Source: Betaproteobacteria bacterium HGW-Betaproteobacteria-7 (GTDB lineage Bacteria > Pseudomonadota > Gammaproteobacteria > Burkholderiales > Rhodocyclaceae). Taken from it: a stretch of DNA of 64,000 nt. A program made the position numbers and the translations under genes. Below are positions 27,043 to 36,915 of this stretch, piece by piece; the stretch's first letter is position 1, and the number at the start of each line of letters is the position of its first letter. Below the pieces are notes generated by a model, which was not told the origin of the DNA, did no database searches, and saw nothing but the letters and a program-made list of their open reading frames with translations. The stretch lies in NCBI GenBank assembly GCA_002840765.1, contig PHCE01000006.1:113862-177861 (forward strand). The letters are read 5' to 3'.

Positions 27043-27763
27043 CCTCGCTGTCGAGTGCTTCGGCGAAGCGGCTCAGCGAACTGGACTGCACACCCATGAT
27101 CCGGGCCAGCCAGGGGGGTGGGCTGGTCAGGGCAGCTTGCAGTTCGCCGAGGATTTCACTGGCAGCGCCGCCCTTCGGCTTCTTCAGCGGATGGATGCCG
27201 GCGCGCACAACCTTGGCAGCAGCCGGGCCGCCGATCGACTGGATGAATACAAGGTCGCAGTCGGCGATGACTTCGGCCCGTGCCTTGTTCTTGTCTTCGG
27301 CAGTGTCGGCATCAAGCGCCGAGCGGATGGCGATCAGCTTCATAGCCGAGGGCGATAGTTGATAGATCAGGAAGCGTTCGCAGGAACCGAAATGACCGTC
27401 GAGATTTTCGCCCTTGTTGTTGGCGATGGCGACGCGGATGGAGCCGGGCAAGTCGCCATCGGCATAGCTGTCGATGACCGGCAACTCGCTGTTATGCACA
27501 TTTTCGCCCCACAGGAAACGGACGGCATCCTTGAGTGCTTCCGGGCTGACGCCGACCACACAGTTTTCTTCGGCATGACCACCGGCCAGGATGACCCGCA
27601 GGTCTTCGACGGTGATCGAGGCGAGCTTCGATTCGGTGAGCGGCAAGTCGTACTTGTCGGCCAATGCACCGACCAGGGCGCGGACATCCAGGCCATCGAG
27701 AGTACGGGCCGCCAGGGCTATACGGAGGGCGGCTTCACGGGATGCGATAGGGGGTGCGGACAT
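27035..27763 (-). CDS. nifY: NifY/NafY-type FeMo-cofactor binding protein
   Basis: 242 residues. The N-terminal half (VRALVGALADKYDLPLTESKLASITVED) resembles the apo-dinitrogenase-binding domain of NafY. The C-terminal half (SIRVAIANNKGENLDGHFGSCERFLIYQ) is the NifX/NifB-tail dinitrogenase cofactor domain. NafY/NifY stabilises apo-NifDK and carries FeMo-co. GGAG precedes ATG 27763. The NifY name is by position and domain order. Confidence 0.87.
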   Translation of the reverse strand: MSAPPIASREAALRIALAARTLDGLDVRALVGALADKYDLPLTESKLASITVEDLRVILAGGHAEENCVVGVSPEALKDAVRFLWGENVHNSELPVIDSYADGDLPGSIRVAIANNKGENLDGHFGSCERFLIYQLSPSAMKLIAIRSALDADTAEDKNKARAEVIADCDLVFIQSIGGPAAAKVVRAGIHPLKKPKGGAASEILGELQAALTSPPPWLARIMGVQSSSLSRFAEALDSEDA

Positions 27764-27792
27764 GATTGTGCTCCGGTTGAGGGTCTGGAATG

Positions 27793-27826
27793 GAGCGCCC
27801 GTGGCGGTAGTACGCCACAGGCGCTC
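27793..27826 (-). other. mRNA hairpin between fdx and nifY
   Basis: Nested inverted repeat GAGCGCC...GGCGCTC with inner GTGGCG/CGCCAC in the 79-base gap of the nif operon. With no T-run it is more likely a transcript-stability or processing element than a terminator. Confidence 0.5.
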
Positions 27827-27842
27827 GGGTCCTGACTCTCGC

Positions 27843-28034
27843 TCAGGCCGGCGAGATACAGCCTGACGGACAGACGTTTACACACATCGGCGAGTCATTT
27901 TCGCCTTCGCACTCGGTGCAGGCGTCGGCGTCGATGGTGTAGAACACCTTGCCCTTCTTGATCGCCTTGGTCGGGCAGATCGGGCGGCAGTCGTCACAGG
28001 CGGTGCATTCGTCTGGGTTGATATACATTGCCAT
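27843..28034 (-). CDS. 4Fe-4S ferredoxin of the nifHDK operon
   Basis: 63 residues. CTACDDCRPICPTKAI is a regular 4Fe-4S motif; the second, CTECEGENDSPMCVNVCP, has the expanded spacing typical of FdxN-like bacterial ferredoxins. Both clusters should be bound. Its place between nifT and nifY implies electron donation to nitrogenase or to cofactor assembly. GGAG is 9 bases before ATG 28034. Confidence 0.92.
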   Translation of the reverse strand: MAMYINPDECTACDDCRPICPTKAIKKGKVFYTIDADACTECEGENDSPMCVNVCPSGCISPA

Positions 28035-28052
28035 GATGTTTAGCTCCTAATC

Positions 28053-28280
28053 TCAGTCTTCCGCCGCACCCAGGCGCCTGGCCCGGAGTGAAATGGGCAG
28101 GCGGGCGGGTTTGGCGATCGGGTCAACGAAGTAACTGCCACCGTTTTCCAGCATGAGGACGCCACCCCATTTTTCCGCGGTGTCGAACTCGATGGATTCG
28201 ATGGCAGCTTCCAGGTCGCGCTTGGGCAGGTAGAAAACCAGCCCGCCTGCCGCATTCTGGCGAATCATGATGTTGGCCAT
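28053..28280 (-). CDS. nifT: NifT/FixU protein
   Basis: 75 residues. MANIMIRQNAAGGLVFYLPKRDLE and the WGGVLMLENGGSYFVDP core match NifT, a small protein regularly found directly after nifK. Its role is not established in the family. GGAG precedes ATG 28280. Confidence 0.92.
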   Translation of the reverse strand: MANIMIRQNAAGGLVFYLPKRDLEAAIESIEFDTAEKWGGVLMLENGGSYFVDPIAKPARLPISLRARRLGAAED

Positions 28281-28297
28281 TGCTTGCTCCGGTGGCG

Positions 28298-28322
28298 AGC
28301 CGGGCGGCGGGGCCGCCCGGCT
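28298..28322 (-). other. strong GC hairpin between nifK and nifT
   Basis: Perfect 11-bp stem AGCCGGGCGGC/GCCGCCCGGCT with a 3-base loop just after the nifK stop. No T-run follows, so it would act as a 3' stabiliser or RNA-processing stop separating abundant nifHDK mRNA from less abundant downstream mRNA. Confidence 0.55.
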
Positions 28323-28334
28323 CTTGGCTGCGGC

Positions 28335-29900
28335 TTAGCGAACCAGATCGTGGTTGTAGTCCGTCGTGCCCATGCCGCGGGTCTGGTCGTCGAGCTTTTC
28401 CAGAACCGTGTTGGTCAGGGTGGTCAGGATGTACATGGCGCCTTCGTAGCCCAGCGTCGTCATGCGATGCAGGTGGTGACGGTCGAAGATCGGGAAGCCG
28501 ATGCGGATCAGCGGAACTTCGAAATCCGGACCCTTGTGGAAGGTGTCGCGCTGGATGTACTTGCCATAGCTGTTACCGATCAGGAAATCCGGCTTGTCGG
28601 TGAAGCACAGGCTGCGCAGGTGCCAGAGGTCGGCACCCGGATAAACCTTGGCACCGGCGCCGTAGGGCGAGGTGGCCAGCAGTTTTTCCATGGCCTTGGC
28701 CCACTTCTTGGAACCGTTGTTGCTGACGATATGGGTCGGTTCGATACCGAATTCCATCAGCAGCTTGGTCATCCCCATGACGAAGTCCGGGTCACCGTAG
28801 AGCGCCATCTTCTTGCCGTGGAGCCAGGCATGCGAGTCGGTCATCATGTCGAGCAGACGGCCGCGTTCCAGGGAGATGGAGGCAGGGATCGGCTTGCCGG
28901 TGACTTCGGAAACCTTTTGCAGGAATTCGTCGGTCCACTCGACACCCATCGGGATGTTGAGCTTCGGCACTTCATGGTTCCAGGTGCTCTCGACGAACTT
29001 CTTGGTCTTTTCCAGTTGCATCGGCTGGATCAGGAAGGTCGTGTGGGCGTTCGGTGCATCCTTGACTTCGTCGATCGTCGTACCGCCGGCGTACATGCGG
29101 AATTCGCCGTCAGCCGGGGTGTCGAGGATTTCTTCCGGATCGGAGAGCATCGTGTAATCGACGCCCATTTCCTTCATGTAGCGCTTGATGATGCGGAAGT
29201 TGCCGAGGTAGGTTTCGAAGCCGGGCACGAAGTTGATCTTGCCGTTCGAACCGACCACCTTGCCGTCCATGGTGTTCAGCGTGAAGTAACGCAGGATGCC
29301 TTCTTCCATGTTGTCCCAGCCGGTGACATGGCTGCCGACGAAAGACGGGGTGTGGGCGAAGGGAACCGGGAAATCCTTGTCCAGGTTGCCTTCCTTGCGG
29401 GCGTTGCCGATGAAGGCGTTCAAGTCGTCACCGATGACTTCGGCGATACAGGTGGTCGACATGGCGATCATCTCGGCACCGTACAGCTTGGTGGCGTTGG
29501 CCAGGCCTTCATGCACGTTCTTCTGACCACCGAAAACGGCAGCATCTTCCGTCATCGAGTCGGCGATGATGGCGATCGGCTCCTTGAAGTGACGGTTGAA
29601 GTAGGTGCGGAAGTAGGCGATACAGCCTTGCGAACCGTGGATATACACCAGGGTCTTGGCAAAACCCAGCGAGCACAGGGCGGAGCCGAGCGGCTGGCAG
29701 GCCTTGGCCGGGTTGATGGTCAGGGCTTCACGCTTGAAGTTGAGGTCCTGATATTCCTGGGTGGTCGTCCAGGCGAAGGTTTCAGCGATCTGCTCGGCGG
29801 AATGGCCTTCTTCGAACTGCTTCTTGCCCTGCAACGTCGCCTTGTAGTCGTCGTTACGGAAGAGCGGGAAACACGGCTTGATGTCATCTACGGTTTGCAT
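28335..29900 (-). CDS. nifK: nitrogenase molybdenum-iron protein beta chain
   Basis: 521 residues from ATG 29900 (GGAG site). It forms the alpha2-beta2 MoFe protein with NifD and supplies P-cluster cysteines, visible in NPAKACQPLGSALCSLGF and GSQGCIAYFR. Length matches Mo-type NifK (about 520). No sign of VnfK/AnfK shortening. It lies 66 bases after nifD. Confidence 0.98.
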   Translation of the reverse strand: MQTVDDIKPCFPLFRNDDYKATLQGKKQFEEGHSAEQIAETFAWTTTQEYQDLNFKREALTINPAKACQPLGSALCSLGFAKTLVYIHGSQGCIAYFRTYFNRHFKEPIAIIADSMTEDAAVFGGQKNVHEGLANATKLYGAEMIAMSTTCIAEVIGDDLNAFIGNARKEGNLDKDFPVPFAHTPSFVGSHVTGWDNMEEGILRYFTLNTMDGKVVGSNGKINFVPGFETYLGNFRIIKRYMKEMGVDYTMLSDPEEILDTPADGEFRMYAGGTTIDEVKDAPNAHTTFLIQPMQLEKTKKFVESTWNHEVPKLNIPMGVEWTDEFLQKVSEVTGKPIPASISLERGRLLDMMTDSHAWLHGKKMALYGDPDFVMGMTKLLMEFGIEPTHIVSNNGSKKWAKAMEKLLATSPYGAGAKVYPGADLWHLRSLCFTDKPDFLIGNSYGKYIQRDTFHKGPDFEVPLIRIGFPIFDRHHLHRMTTLGYEGAMYILTTLTNTVLEKLDDQTRGMGTTDYNHDLVR

Positions 29901-29966
29901 CTTGATCTCCTTCGCCCGCACCACCTATCTGTGGATACGGGCGTAAGTTGTACGATTGCTGCGGAA

Positions 29967-31439
29967 TCAGGCAGCCTTCTTTTCGGCTTCCGAAGCATCC
30001 TTCTGCCACGGGGCCTTCATCAGGTTCCAGCACGGATTGTTCAGGGTCAGGTCCATGTCCTTGGCGAAAATGGCGAAACCGTCACAACCGTGGTAGGGGC
30101 CCGAGTAGTCCCAGGAGTGCAGCTGGCGGAAAGGAATGCCCATCTTGTGGAAGACATACTTTTCCTTGATGCCGGAACCGATCAGATCAGGCTTCATGGC
30201 CTTGACGAATTCTTCGAACTCGTAGCCGGTGACGTCGTCGTAAATCAGCGTAGCGTCGCCCATGTCCTTGATCGTGCGATCGTAGTCATCGTTGTGGGCA
30301 AATTCGTAGCCGGTACCGACCACTTCCATGCCCAGATCTTCGTAGGCGCCAACAACGTGACGCGGACGCAGACCGCCGACATAGAGCATGACTTTCTTGC
30401 CTTCGAGGCGCGGACGGTACTTGGCGATCACGGCATCCATCATCGGCGTGTACTTCTCGATGACGCGCTCGGCACCAGCCTTGATGTTGTCGTCGAAGAA
30501 AGAAGCGATCTTGCGCAGCGATTCCTTGATCTTGGTCGGGCCGAAGAAGTTGTACTCGAGCCAGGGAATCCCGTACTTCTCTTCCATGTGGCGGGAGATG
30601 TAGTTCATCGAGCGGTAGCAGTGCAGCAGGTTGAGCTTGACCTTCGGGGTGTTTTCCATTTCGGCCAGGGTGCCGTCGCCGGACCACTGAGCAACCACGC
30701 GCAGACCCATTTCCTCGAGGAGGATACGGGAAGCCCAGGCGTCACCACCGATGTTGTAGTCGCCAAGAATGGCAACGTCGTACGGGGTGGTTTCGAAAGC
30801 CTGACCGTCACGGTTGGAGATGATCCAGTCGCGGACGGAGTCGTTGGCGATGTGGTGGCCCAGGGACTGGGAAACACCGCGGAAGCCTTCGCAACGCACC
30901 GGGACAACCGGCTTGTTGATCTGGGCGGCAGCCTTCTTGGAAACAGCTTCGATGTCGTCACCGATGAGGCCGATCGGGCACTCGGACTGAACGGAGATAC
31001 CCTTGTTCAGCGGGAAGAGCATTTCGATTTCGTCGATCAGCTTGGCCAGCTTCTTGTCGCCGCCGAAAACGATGTCCTTCTCCTGGAAATCCGAGGTGAA
31101 GTTCATTTCGCAGAAGGCATCGACGCCGGTGGTGCCGACGTAGTAGTTACGACGACCGGCGCGGGCATACTGACCGCAACCAATCGGGCCGTGGGAGATG
31201 GAGATGATGTCCTTGATCGGACCCCAGACCACACCCTTGGAGCCGGCGTAGGCACAACCACGCATGGTCATGACACCCGGCAGGGACTTGCGGTTGGAAG
31301 TAATGCACTTCTTCGACGACTCGAGTTCCTTGTCGTTGATCATCAAGTGCTTGGCACGGTCCTTCTTGGCCTTCTCGGGATAAACCTCGAGAACCTCAGC
31401 GATGAGATTCGCGGTTTCTTCGCGGGTGAGCGCTGCCAT
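29967..31439 (-). CDS. nifD: nitrogenase molybdenum-iron protein alpha chain
   Basis: 490 residues from ATG 31439 with an AAAGGAG site. P-cluster cysteines lie in [11 protein letters not shown] and [10 protein letters not shown], with another in DAFCEMNF. The FeMo-co cysteine lies in [10 protein letters not shown] and the cofactor histidine in [11 protein letters not shown]. All catalytic residues are present, so this is an active Mo-nitrogenase subunit. Confidence 0.98.
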   Translation of the reverse strand: MAALTREETANLIAEVLEVYPEKAKKDRAKHLMINDKELESSKKCITSNRKSLPGVMTMRGCAYAGSKGVVWGPIKDIISISHGPIGCGQYARAGRRNYYVGTTGVDAFCEMNFTSDFQEKDIVFGGDKKLAKLIDEIEMLFPLNKGISVQSECPIGLIGDDIEAVSKKAAAQINKPVVPVRCEGFRGVSQSLGHHIANDSVRDWIISNRDGQAFETTPYDVAILGDYNIGGDAWASRILLEEMGLRVVAQWSGDGTLAEMENTPKVKLNLLHCYRSMNYISRHMEEKYGIPWLEYNFFGPTKIKESLRKIASFFDDNIKAGAERVIEKYTPMMDAVIAKYRPRLEGKKVMLYVGGLRPRHVVGAYEDLGMEVVGTGYEFAHNDDYDRTIKDMGDATLIYDDVTGYEFEEFVKAMKPDLIGSGIKEKYVFHKMGIPFRQLHSWDYSGPYHGCDGFAIFAKDMDLTLNNPCWNLMKAPWQKDASEAEKKAA

Positions 31440-31514
31440 GGTAAAACTCCTTTCGTTGCGCCGACAACTATTTGTGCACGACGCCAACAATGGTTGAATT
31501 CAGGCTACTGTTAG

Positions 31515-31533
31515 GCCGCCATCCGCAGGCGGC
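31515..31533 (-). other. hairpin in the nifH-nifD spacer
   Basis: Perfect inverted repeat GCCGCC/GGCGGC with a 7-base loop shortly after the nifH stop. Stems here in other diazotrophs protect nifH mRNA and give it higher abundance than nifDK; the same is inferred here. Confidence 0.5.
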
Positions 31534-31548
31534 GACCCGGAACAGCTA

Positions 31549-32457
<909 letters not shown>

Positions 32458-32510
32458 TTAGTCTGTCAGTCGATGTGCGAAGGAATCATTGAGAGTCGCA
32501 CCTCACCTTC

Positions 32511-32526
32511 TGCACGTTGCGTGCCA
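32511..32526 (-). promoter_or_regulatory. sigma-54 promoter of nifH
   Basis: Minus-strand TGGCACGCAACGTGCA: -24 TGGCAC and -12 GTGCA, with GG-N10-GC spacing. It is 66 bases before the nifH ATG. Confidence 0.87.
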
Positions 32527-32561
32527 GGTCGACGAATGGGCAGCAAGCGATTGAAAACAAA

Positions 32562-33650
32562 ATGAAAATTGCAAATTCGCCGGATCTTGTCGGCATGCTG
32601 ACATCCGACAATTCCCTTACACCTTGTAGGGGTGACGACAAAGCGTCGAGCCTTGGCGAGACAAAACCCCACTCCGGAGACGACAGTCTCCGTTCTGACT
32701 CTTTGCGAGGCAGCCGCGGCCCTCAGGCCGGGGCAACTCACAAAGCGTCGAGCGCAAGCGAGACAACACCGCGATCAGGAGACGACAGTCTCCACTCTGA
32801 CTCTTTGCGAGGCAGCCACGGGCTTCAGCCCGGGGCAACGCACAAAGCGACACTGCCGCGCGACGCCCGCCTGCCGATCAACCGCTGCAACCTGCCGGCC
32901 GTCGTCCTCGGTAGCCTGACCTTCCAGCACCATCCGGCGCCGCTGCTGATCGATGGTGTCGCCGAACTGCACCGCGACTTGTTCCGTCGTCTCAATGCGG
33001 TCGCCCCGGAAGCGCGTGGCGAGGTCTTCCGCGATTACCTGACCGTGCGTTTCCAGCTTGCATGGCCGGAAGAGATGGGCTTCACCGGTCAGCAGAAGGG
33101 GCGGACCAAGGCCAACTACAGCAAGACCATCCGCGGCTGGAGTTTCGACTCGGACAGCCGCGAGGGCGCCGTGCTCAAGGGCTGGGTCGAGTCGCGTTTC
33201 GGCCTGATGCCGCGGTGGCACGGCCAGCCGCTGCGCGACCCGGCGGGCGAACCCTACCGCCGCTACCTGGAAATGCGCGCGCATGGCCTGTACGGCACCA
33301 ATGCGCTGGAAGCGCAACTTGACCTGGTGTACACCTATTGCCAGTACGAACTGGCGCTGCGCCATCCGTCGGCGCAGCATGTCACGCTGTACCGTGGGAT
33401 CAATCGTCTGGGCGAACATGAGGTGCTGGAGCAGGGCGCCAATGGGCGCCATCTGATCCTGCTCAACAATCTCAATTCATTCACTTGCAGCCGTGACCGG
33501 GCTTGCGAATTCGGCGACTACATCCTCGCCGTCGAGGTGCCGCTGGTGAAAATCTTCTTCCATTGCGGCTTGCTGCCCGGCGTGTTGCAAGGGGAGGACG
33601 AGTTCCTGGCCATCGGCGGCGTCGCCGAGGTCAGTCTGTCGACGCTTTAA
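32562..33650 (+). CDS. draT: NAD+-dinitrogenase-reductase ADP-ribosyltransferase
   Basis: DraT switches off NifH by ADP-ribosylating Arg102. The conserved part runs from LPINRCNLPAVVLGSLTF (about 32872) to the end; TLYRGINRLGEHEVL and LNNLNSFTCSRDRACEFGD hold the NAD-binding Arg and the conserved SRD-type region. The start is unresolved: ATG 32562 has no ribosome site and would place the NifA sites and the 102-bp repeats inside the gene; TTG 32805 in the second repeat is the closest alternative. The 3' end overlaps the convergent kinase gene by 20 bases. Confidence 0.9.
   Translation: MKIANSPDLVGMLTSDNSLTPCRGDDKASSLGETKPHSGDDSLRSDSLRGSRGPQAGATHKASSASETTPRSGDDSLHSDSLRGSHGLQPGATHKATLPRDARLPINRCNLPAVVLGSLTFQHHPAPLLIDGVAELHRDLFRRLNAVAPEARGEVFRDYLTVRFQLAWPEEMGFTGQQKGRTKANYSKTIRGWSFDSDSREGAVLKGWVESRFGLMPRWHGQPLRDPAGEPYRRYLEMRAHGLYGTNALEAQLDLVYTYCQYELALRHPSAQHVTLYRGINRLGEHEVLEQGANGRHLILLNNLNSFTCSRDRACEFGDYILAVEVPLVKIFFHCGLLPGVLQGEDEFLAIGGVAEVSLSTL
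32588..32603 (-). promoter_or_regulatory. NifA site 1 of nifH
   Basis: TGTCGGCATGCTGACA fits TGT-N10-ACA, 62 bases beyond the -24 box. Confidence 0.85.
32625..32640 (-). promoter_or_regulatory. NifA site 2 of nifH
   Basis: TGTAGGGGTGACGACA fits TGT-N10-ACA, 99 bases beyond the -24 box. Its centre is 37 bases from that of site 1. The last two bases run into the tandem repeat. Confidence 0.75.
32639..32842. repeat. 102-bp tandem repeat, two copies, in the nifH-draT gap
   Basis: CAAAGCGTCG recurs at 32639 and 32741, and CAAAGCG again at 32843: two full 102-base units plus the start of a third. Each unit holds a GGAGAC-GACA-GTCTCC stem and a CCGG-type stem (GGCCCTCAGGCC or GGGCTTCAGCCC). 102 is divisible by three and no stop interrupts the draT frame, so it may be translated as a 34-residue repeat, or be a structured untranslated leader. 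Confidence 0.9.
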
Positions 33651-36600
33651 CTGCCTGGGCTCCCAGCCAGCGGGCGAGGATGACGAACAGCGCGTCGGGA
33701 TCGACCGGCTTGGCGATGAAGTCGTCCATGCCGGCGGCCAGGCAGCGCTGGCGGTCCTCGACGAAGGCATTGGCGGTCATCGCCAGGATCGGCGTCGTCG
33801 CATGCGCCGCTAACTGGCGGATGGCCAGGGTGGCCTCCAGCCCATCCAGGTTGGGCATCTGGATATCCATCAGGATCAGGTCGTAGGCGTTGCCCCGGGC
33901 CAGGGCCAGGGCCTCGACGCCGTCGGCGGCGACATCGACGGCCAGGCCGAGCACGTCATGCAGCAATTCGTAGGCGACTTCCTGGTTGACCGGATCGTCC
34001 TCGGCGAGCAGCAGGCGCTTGCTGTGATGCCGCGTGCGCAGCAGTTGTTCGGCGGCTTCGCCGGTCAGCGTCTGGGCATGCGCCGGCAGCTCGTCGACCC
34101 GGCACTTGTCGAAACTCAGCGTGAAGCTGAAGGTGCTGCCCCGTCCAGGTTCACTGCTGACCTCGATGTGGCCGTTCATCAGTCCGACCAGGCGGTCGCA
34201 GATGGCCAGGCCGAGGCCGGTGCCGCCGTGCTGGCGAGTGGTCGAACTGTCGGCCTGCTCGAAGGGGCGGAAGACGCGCTGCTGCGCCTCGGTCGACATG
34301 CCGATACCGGTGTCGGCGACTTGTAGCGCGACCGTCAGTTGCTGCTCATCCTCGGCGACGATGTGGGCGCTGACCGAAACTTCGCCCCGTTCGGTGAATT
34401 TGACGGCGTTGCTGAGCAGGTTGAGCAGGATCTGCTGGAGGCGCAGCGGGTCGCCGAGCAGGTCGGTGTCGGCCAGACGCCCGGCGATTTCCCGGCGCAG
34501 GCGCAACTGCTTGGCTTCCAGGCGCTCGGCGATGAGGCTCTCGACATTGGCGATGACGCTGCCGAGACGGAAGGGTACGTGCTCCAGCGTCAGGCGCTCG
34601 GCATCGATCTTGGATAGGTCGAGCACGTCGTTGAGCAGGCGCAACAGGTGGTTGGCGGCACCGGTAATCTTGGCCAGCCGGTCGCGCTGCTGTGGATCGC
34701 TGGCCTGGCGCTGGAGAATGCTGGCCAGGCCGATGATGGCGTTCATCGGGGTGCGCAGTTCATGGCTCATGTTGGCGAGGAAGGTGCTCTTCGCCCGGTT
34801 GGCCGCCTCGGCCGCCTCCTTGGCCACCGACAGGTCGGCGGTGCGGAGCTTGACCAGTTCCTCGAGGTGATGACGGTACTGTTCGAGCTCGGCCTCGGCC
34901 TGTTTGCGCTCGCTGACGTCGACGATGACCCCGATCACCGCCGGCCGGCCTTCATGTTCCATGCGCCGGCCAAAAACTTCGACATCCAGTTGCGAGCCAT
35001 CGCGCCGGCGACCGACGAAGGCGTAGTTGATTGAATCGACCTCGCCGGCGATGCGCTTGCGCAAGTTGCCGGAGACCTTGTCGCGATCTTCCGGCTGCAC
35101 CAGGTCGCTGACCGCCACCTCGCCGACCACGTCGGCCGGATCGGCGAAGCCGAACATCTCGGCGAAGCGCGGATTGGCATAGGCGAAGCGGCCGTCCTGA
35201 ATGATGTAGACGCCGACCAGCGACTGTTCGATCAGACCGCGGAATTTGCGCTCGGCGGCGAGCAGGGCGGTTTCCGCCTGCTTGCGATGGGCGATGTCGC
35301 GGCAGGTGCCGAGCACGCGGCCGTTGGGCAGCAGCACGGCACTCAGTTCGACCAGGGCGCTGCTGCCATCCTTGCGGCGCAACGGCAGTTCGGCGAAGAC
35401 ATGGCCGCTGGCCACCACTTCACCGAAGATGCGCTGGTGCTCGTCGAGCTTATCTGCGGGTGCCAGTCCGCCGATGTCCATGGCGAGGATTTCCGCCAGG
35501 CTGTAGCCGACCAGTTCGCAGGCCCGCTGGTTGGCATACTCGTAATGCTGCTCGCTGCCGGCGATGAAGACGGCATCAGGGGCGTTGTCGAGGATGCTGC
35601 GCAGCGACTGCTCGCTGTCACTCAGGCGCGCGGCAATCGTCTCGACCGCCCGCTGGTGACGGGCATTGACGAACAGCAAGCTGAAGATCAGCAGGCCGAG
35701 CAGCGCGCCGCCGACGGCGATGCTGCCGGGCAGGTAGCTGGTGGTTGCCGCATCGAATTCCGGGCTGCTCTGGAAATGCGCCAGCCAGCGATGGCTACCG
35801 AGGTCGATCGGCAGGCGGGCGGCGTGCTGGCCACGTTGCCCGGGGTTGGCGCTCATGCCGGAATCGAAGAGCAGGTTTTCCGGCTGCTCCTGCATGTCGT
35901 AGAGAATGAGATTGACGTCGCGCGAATTGTTGCCGAGCAGGTAGCGCATCAGGTCGTTGGCCCAGAAGGCGCTGTAGACGAAGCCGAGCAGGGCCTGGCG
36001 GCGCTCGGCGATGGTGTTGCTCGGCAGGTCGGGGCGGTAGACCGGCAGGTACATCAGGAAAGCAGCGTGCTCGGTGCCTTGCTTCTCCTGGACCAACGTC
36101 ACCTTGCCGCTCAGCGCGGTCCGGCCGGAATCTCGGGCGCGCTCCATGGCGTCGCGGCGTATGGATTCGGAGAACATATCGTAGCCGAGAGCTTCCCGGT
36201 TGGCGCCGACCAAGGGCTCGAGGAAGGTAATGCTGACGTACTGCGGGCGTTCGCCCGGGGGCCAGATGTCGTAATCGGCAAAGCCCTCCTGGCGTACTGA
36301 GGCGACATGCCGGGCTCGTTCCGTGTTTTGTACCAACAGCCCCAGGCCCATCGCCTGAAGGCCCGGCAGGTTCTGTTCGAGTTCGAGATGGGCGATATAG
36401 CGCTGCCACTCGTCGCGGTCGACCTTTTCGCTCGATTCGATGAAGGCGGCGGCGCCTTGCAGCACCAGTTCGTAGGCCTGTATTCGGCGAACGATGATGT
36501 CGCGCTCTTTCTCGGCGCGATACAGGAAACGATCGTTGACCCGGTTGCTGACGATCTGCTCGGCGATGTACCAGGCGCCGGCGGCGAAGATCAGCGTCAG

Positions 36601-36807
36601 GGCGAGGGCGATCCAGGCGAACGATTCGGGATGCAACGCACCGGCGCGATAGCTGGTGTGCGGTGGCGGGAAGAGGGGGGGCGGCCGGTTGTGCGCCAAG
36701 GCGTTTCCAGTCGAATCGTATATTTTCTCCAAGATAGCATCTTCGCGGCTGGATGTCCGCCCGAGTCGTCGGGCAGGGGCCTGTTTTGCGACGAAGGCTT
36801 GTCGCAA
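33631..36807 (-). CDS. CHASE-PAS-PAS hybrid sensor histidine kinase
   Basis: Up to 1058 residues. A membrane segment (about 63-87), an extracytoplasmic CHASE domain (about 95-330), a second segment (about 372-395), two PAS domains (about 405-655), HisKA with MSHELRTPMNAIIG, HATPase_c with DTGIGMS and GGTGLGLAI, and a C-terminal receiver (LLLAEDDPVNQ, LMDIQMPN). No HPt domain. TTG 36807 is the longest start; a TTG nearer 36698 is also possible. Signal and target are unknown; it sits between draT and a NifA-dependent operon. Confidence 0.93.
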   Translation of the reverse strand: MRQAFVAKQAPARRLGRTSSREDAILEKIYDSTGNALAHNRPPPLFPPPHTSYRAGALHPESFAWIALALTLIFAAGAWYIAEQIVSNRVNDRFLYRAEKERDIIVRRIQAYELVLQGAAAFIESSEKVDRDEWQRYIAHLELEQNLPGLQAMGLGLLVQNTERARHVASVRQEGFADYDIWPPGERPQYVSITFLEPLVGANREALGYDMFSESIRRDAMERARDSGRTALSGKVTLVQEKQGTEHAAFLMYLPVYRPDLPSNTIAERRQALLGFVYSAFWANDLMRYLLGNNSRDVNLILYDMQEQPENLLFDSGMSANPGQRGQHAARLPIDLGSHRWLAHFQSSPEFDAATTSYLPGSIAVGGALLGLLIFSLLFVNARHQRAVETIAARLSDSEQSLRSILDNAPDAVFIAGSEQHYEYANQRACELVGYSLAEILAMDIGGLAPADKLDEHQRIFGEVVASGHVFAELPLRRKDGSSALVELSAVLLPNGRVLGTCRDIAHRKQAETALLAAERKFRGLIEQSLVGVYIIQDGRFAYANPRFAEMFGFADPADVVGEVAVSDLVQPEDRDKVSGNLRKRIAGEVDSINYAFVGRRRDGSQLDVEVFGRRMEHEGRPAVIGVIVDVSERKQAEAELEQYRHHLEELVKLRTADLSVAKEAAEAANRAKSTFLANMSHELRTPMNAIIGLASILQRQASDPQQRDRLAKITGAANHLLRLLNDVLDLSKIDAERLTLEHVPFRLGSVIANVESLIAERLEAKQLRLRREIAGRLADTDLLGDPLRLQQILLNLLSNAVKFTERGEVSVSAHIVAEDEQQLTVALQVADTGIGMSTEAQQRVFRPFEQADSSTTRQHGGTGLGLAICDRLVGLMNGHIEVSSEPGRGSTFSFTLSFDKCRVDELPAHAQTLTGEAAEQLLRTRHHSKRLLLAEDDPVNQEVAYELLHDVLGLAVDVAADGVEALALARGNAYDLILMDIQMPNLDGLEATLAIRQLAAHATTPILAMTANAFVEDRQRCLAAGMDDFIAKPVDPDALFVILARWLGAQAVKASTD

Positions 36808-36815
36808 ACGCTACA
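36800..36815 (+). promoter_or_regulatory. NifA site for the SIR2-like operon
   Basis: TGTCGCAAACGCTACA fits TGT-N10-ACA and lies 51 bases before the -24 element at 36867. It overlaps the longest possible start of the divergent kinase gene. Confidence 0.72.
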
Positions 36816-36866
36816 ACGGGCCTTGCCCCATCGCTTGAAAGCCGCGTCGTTGCGTGATCGACAAAC

Positions 36867-36882
36867 AGGCGTGGAATTTGCT
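36867..36882 (+). promoter_or_regulatory. sigma-54-like promoter of the SIR2-like operon
   Basis: AGGCGTGGAATTTGCT keeps GG-N10-GC and a perfect TTGCT -12 box; the -24 box is imperfect (AGGCGT for TGGCAC). It ends 33 bases before ATG 36916. Confidence 0.68.
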
Positions 36883-36915
36883 CGAAGGGGGTACCCAACC
36901 CCACAGAGCACTCCA

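Noticed and set aside
28284..31514. 1076-codon plus-strand open frame opposite nifK and nifD
   Set aside because: It is the shadow of highly conserved, GC-rich nifDK codons. It has no ribosome site or family match, and the opposite strand holds unmistakable nitrogenase genes.
32639..32842. CRISPR array interpretation of the nifH-draT repeat
   Set aside because: The units are 102 bases in direct tandem with no spacers; stems are internal to each unit.
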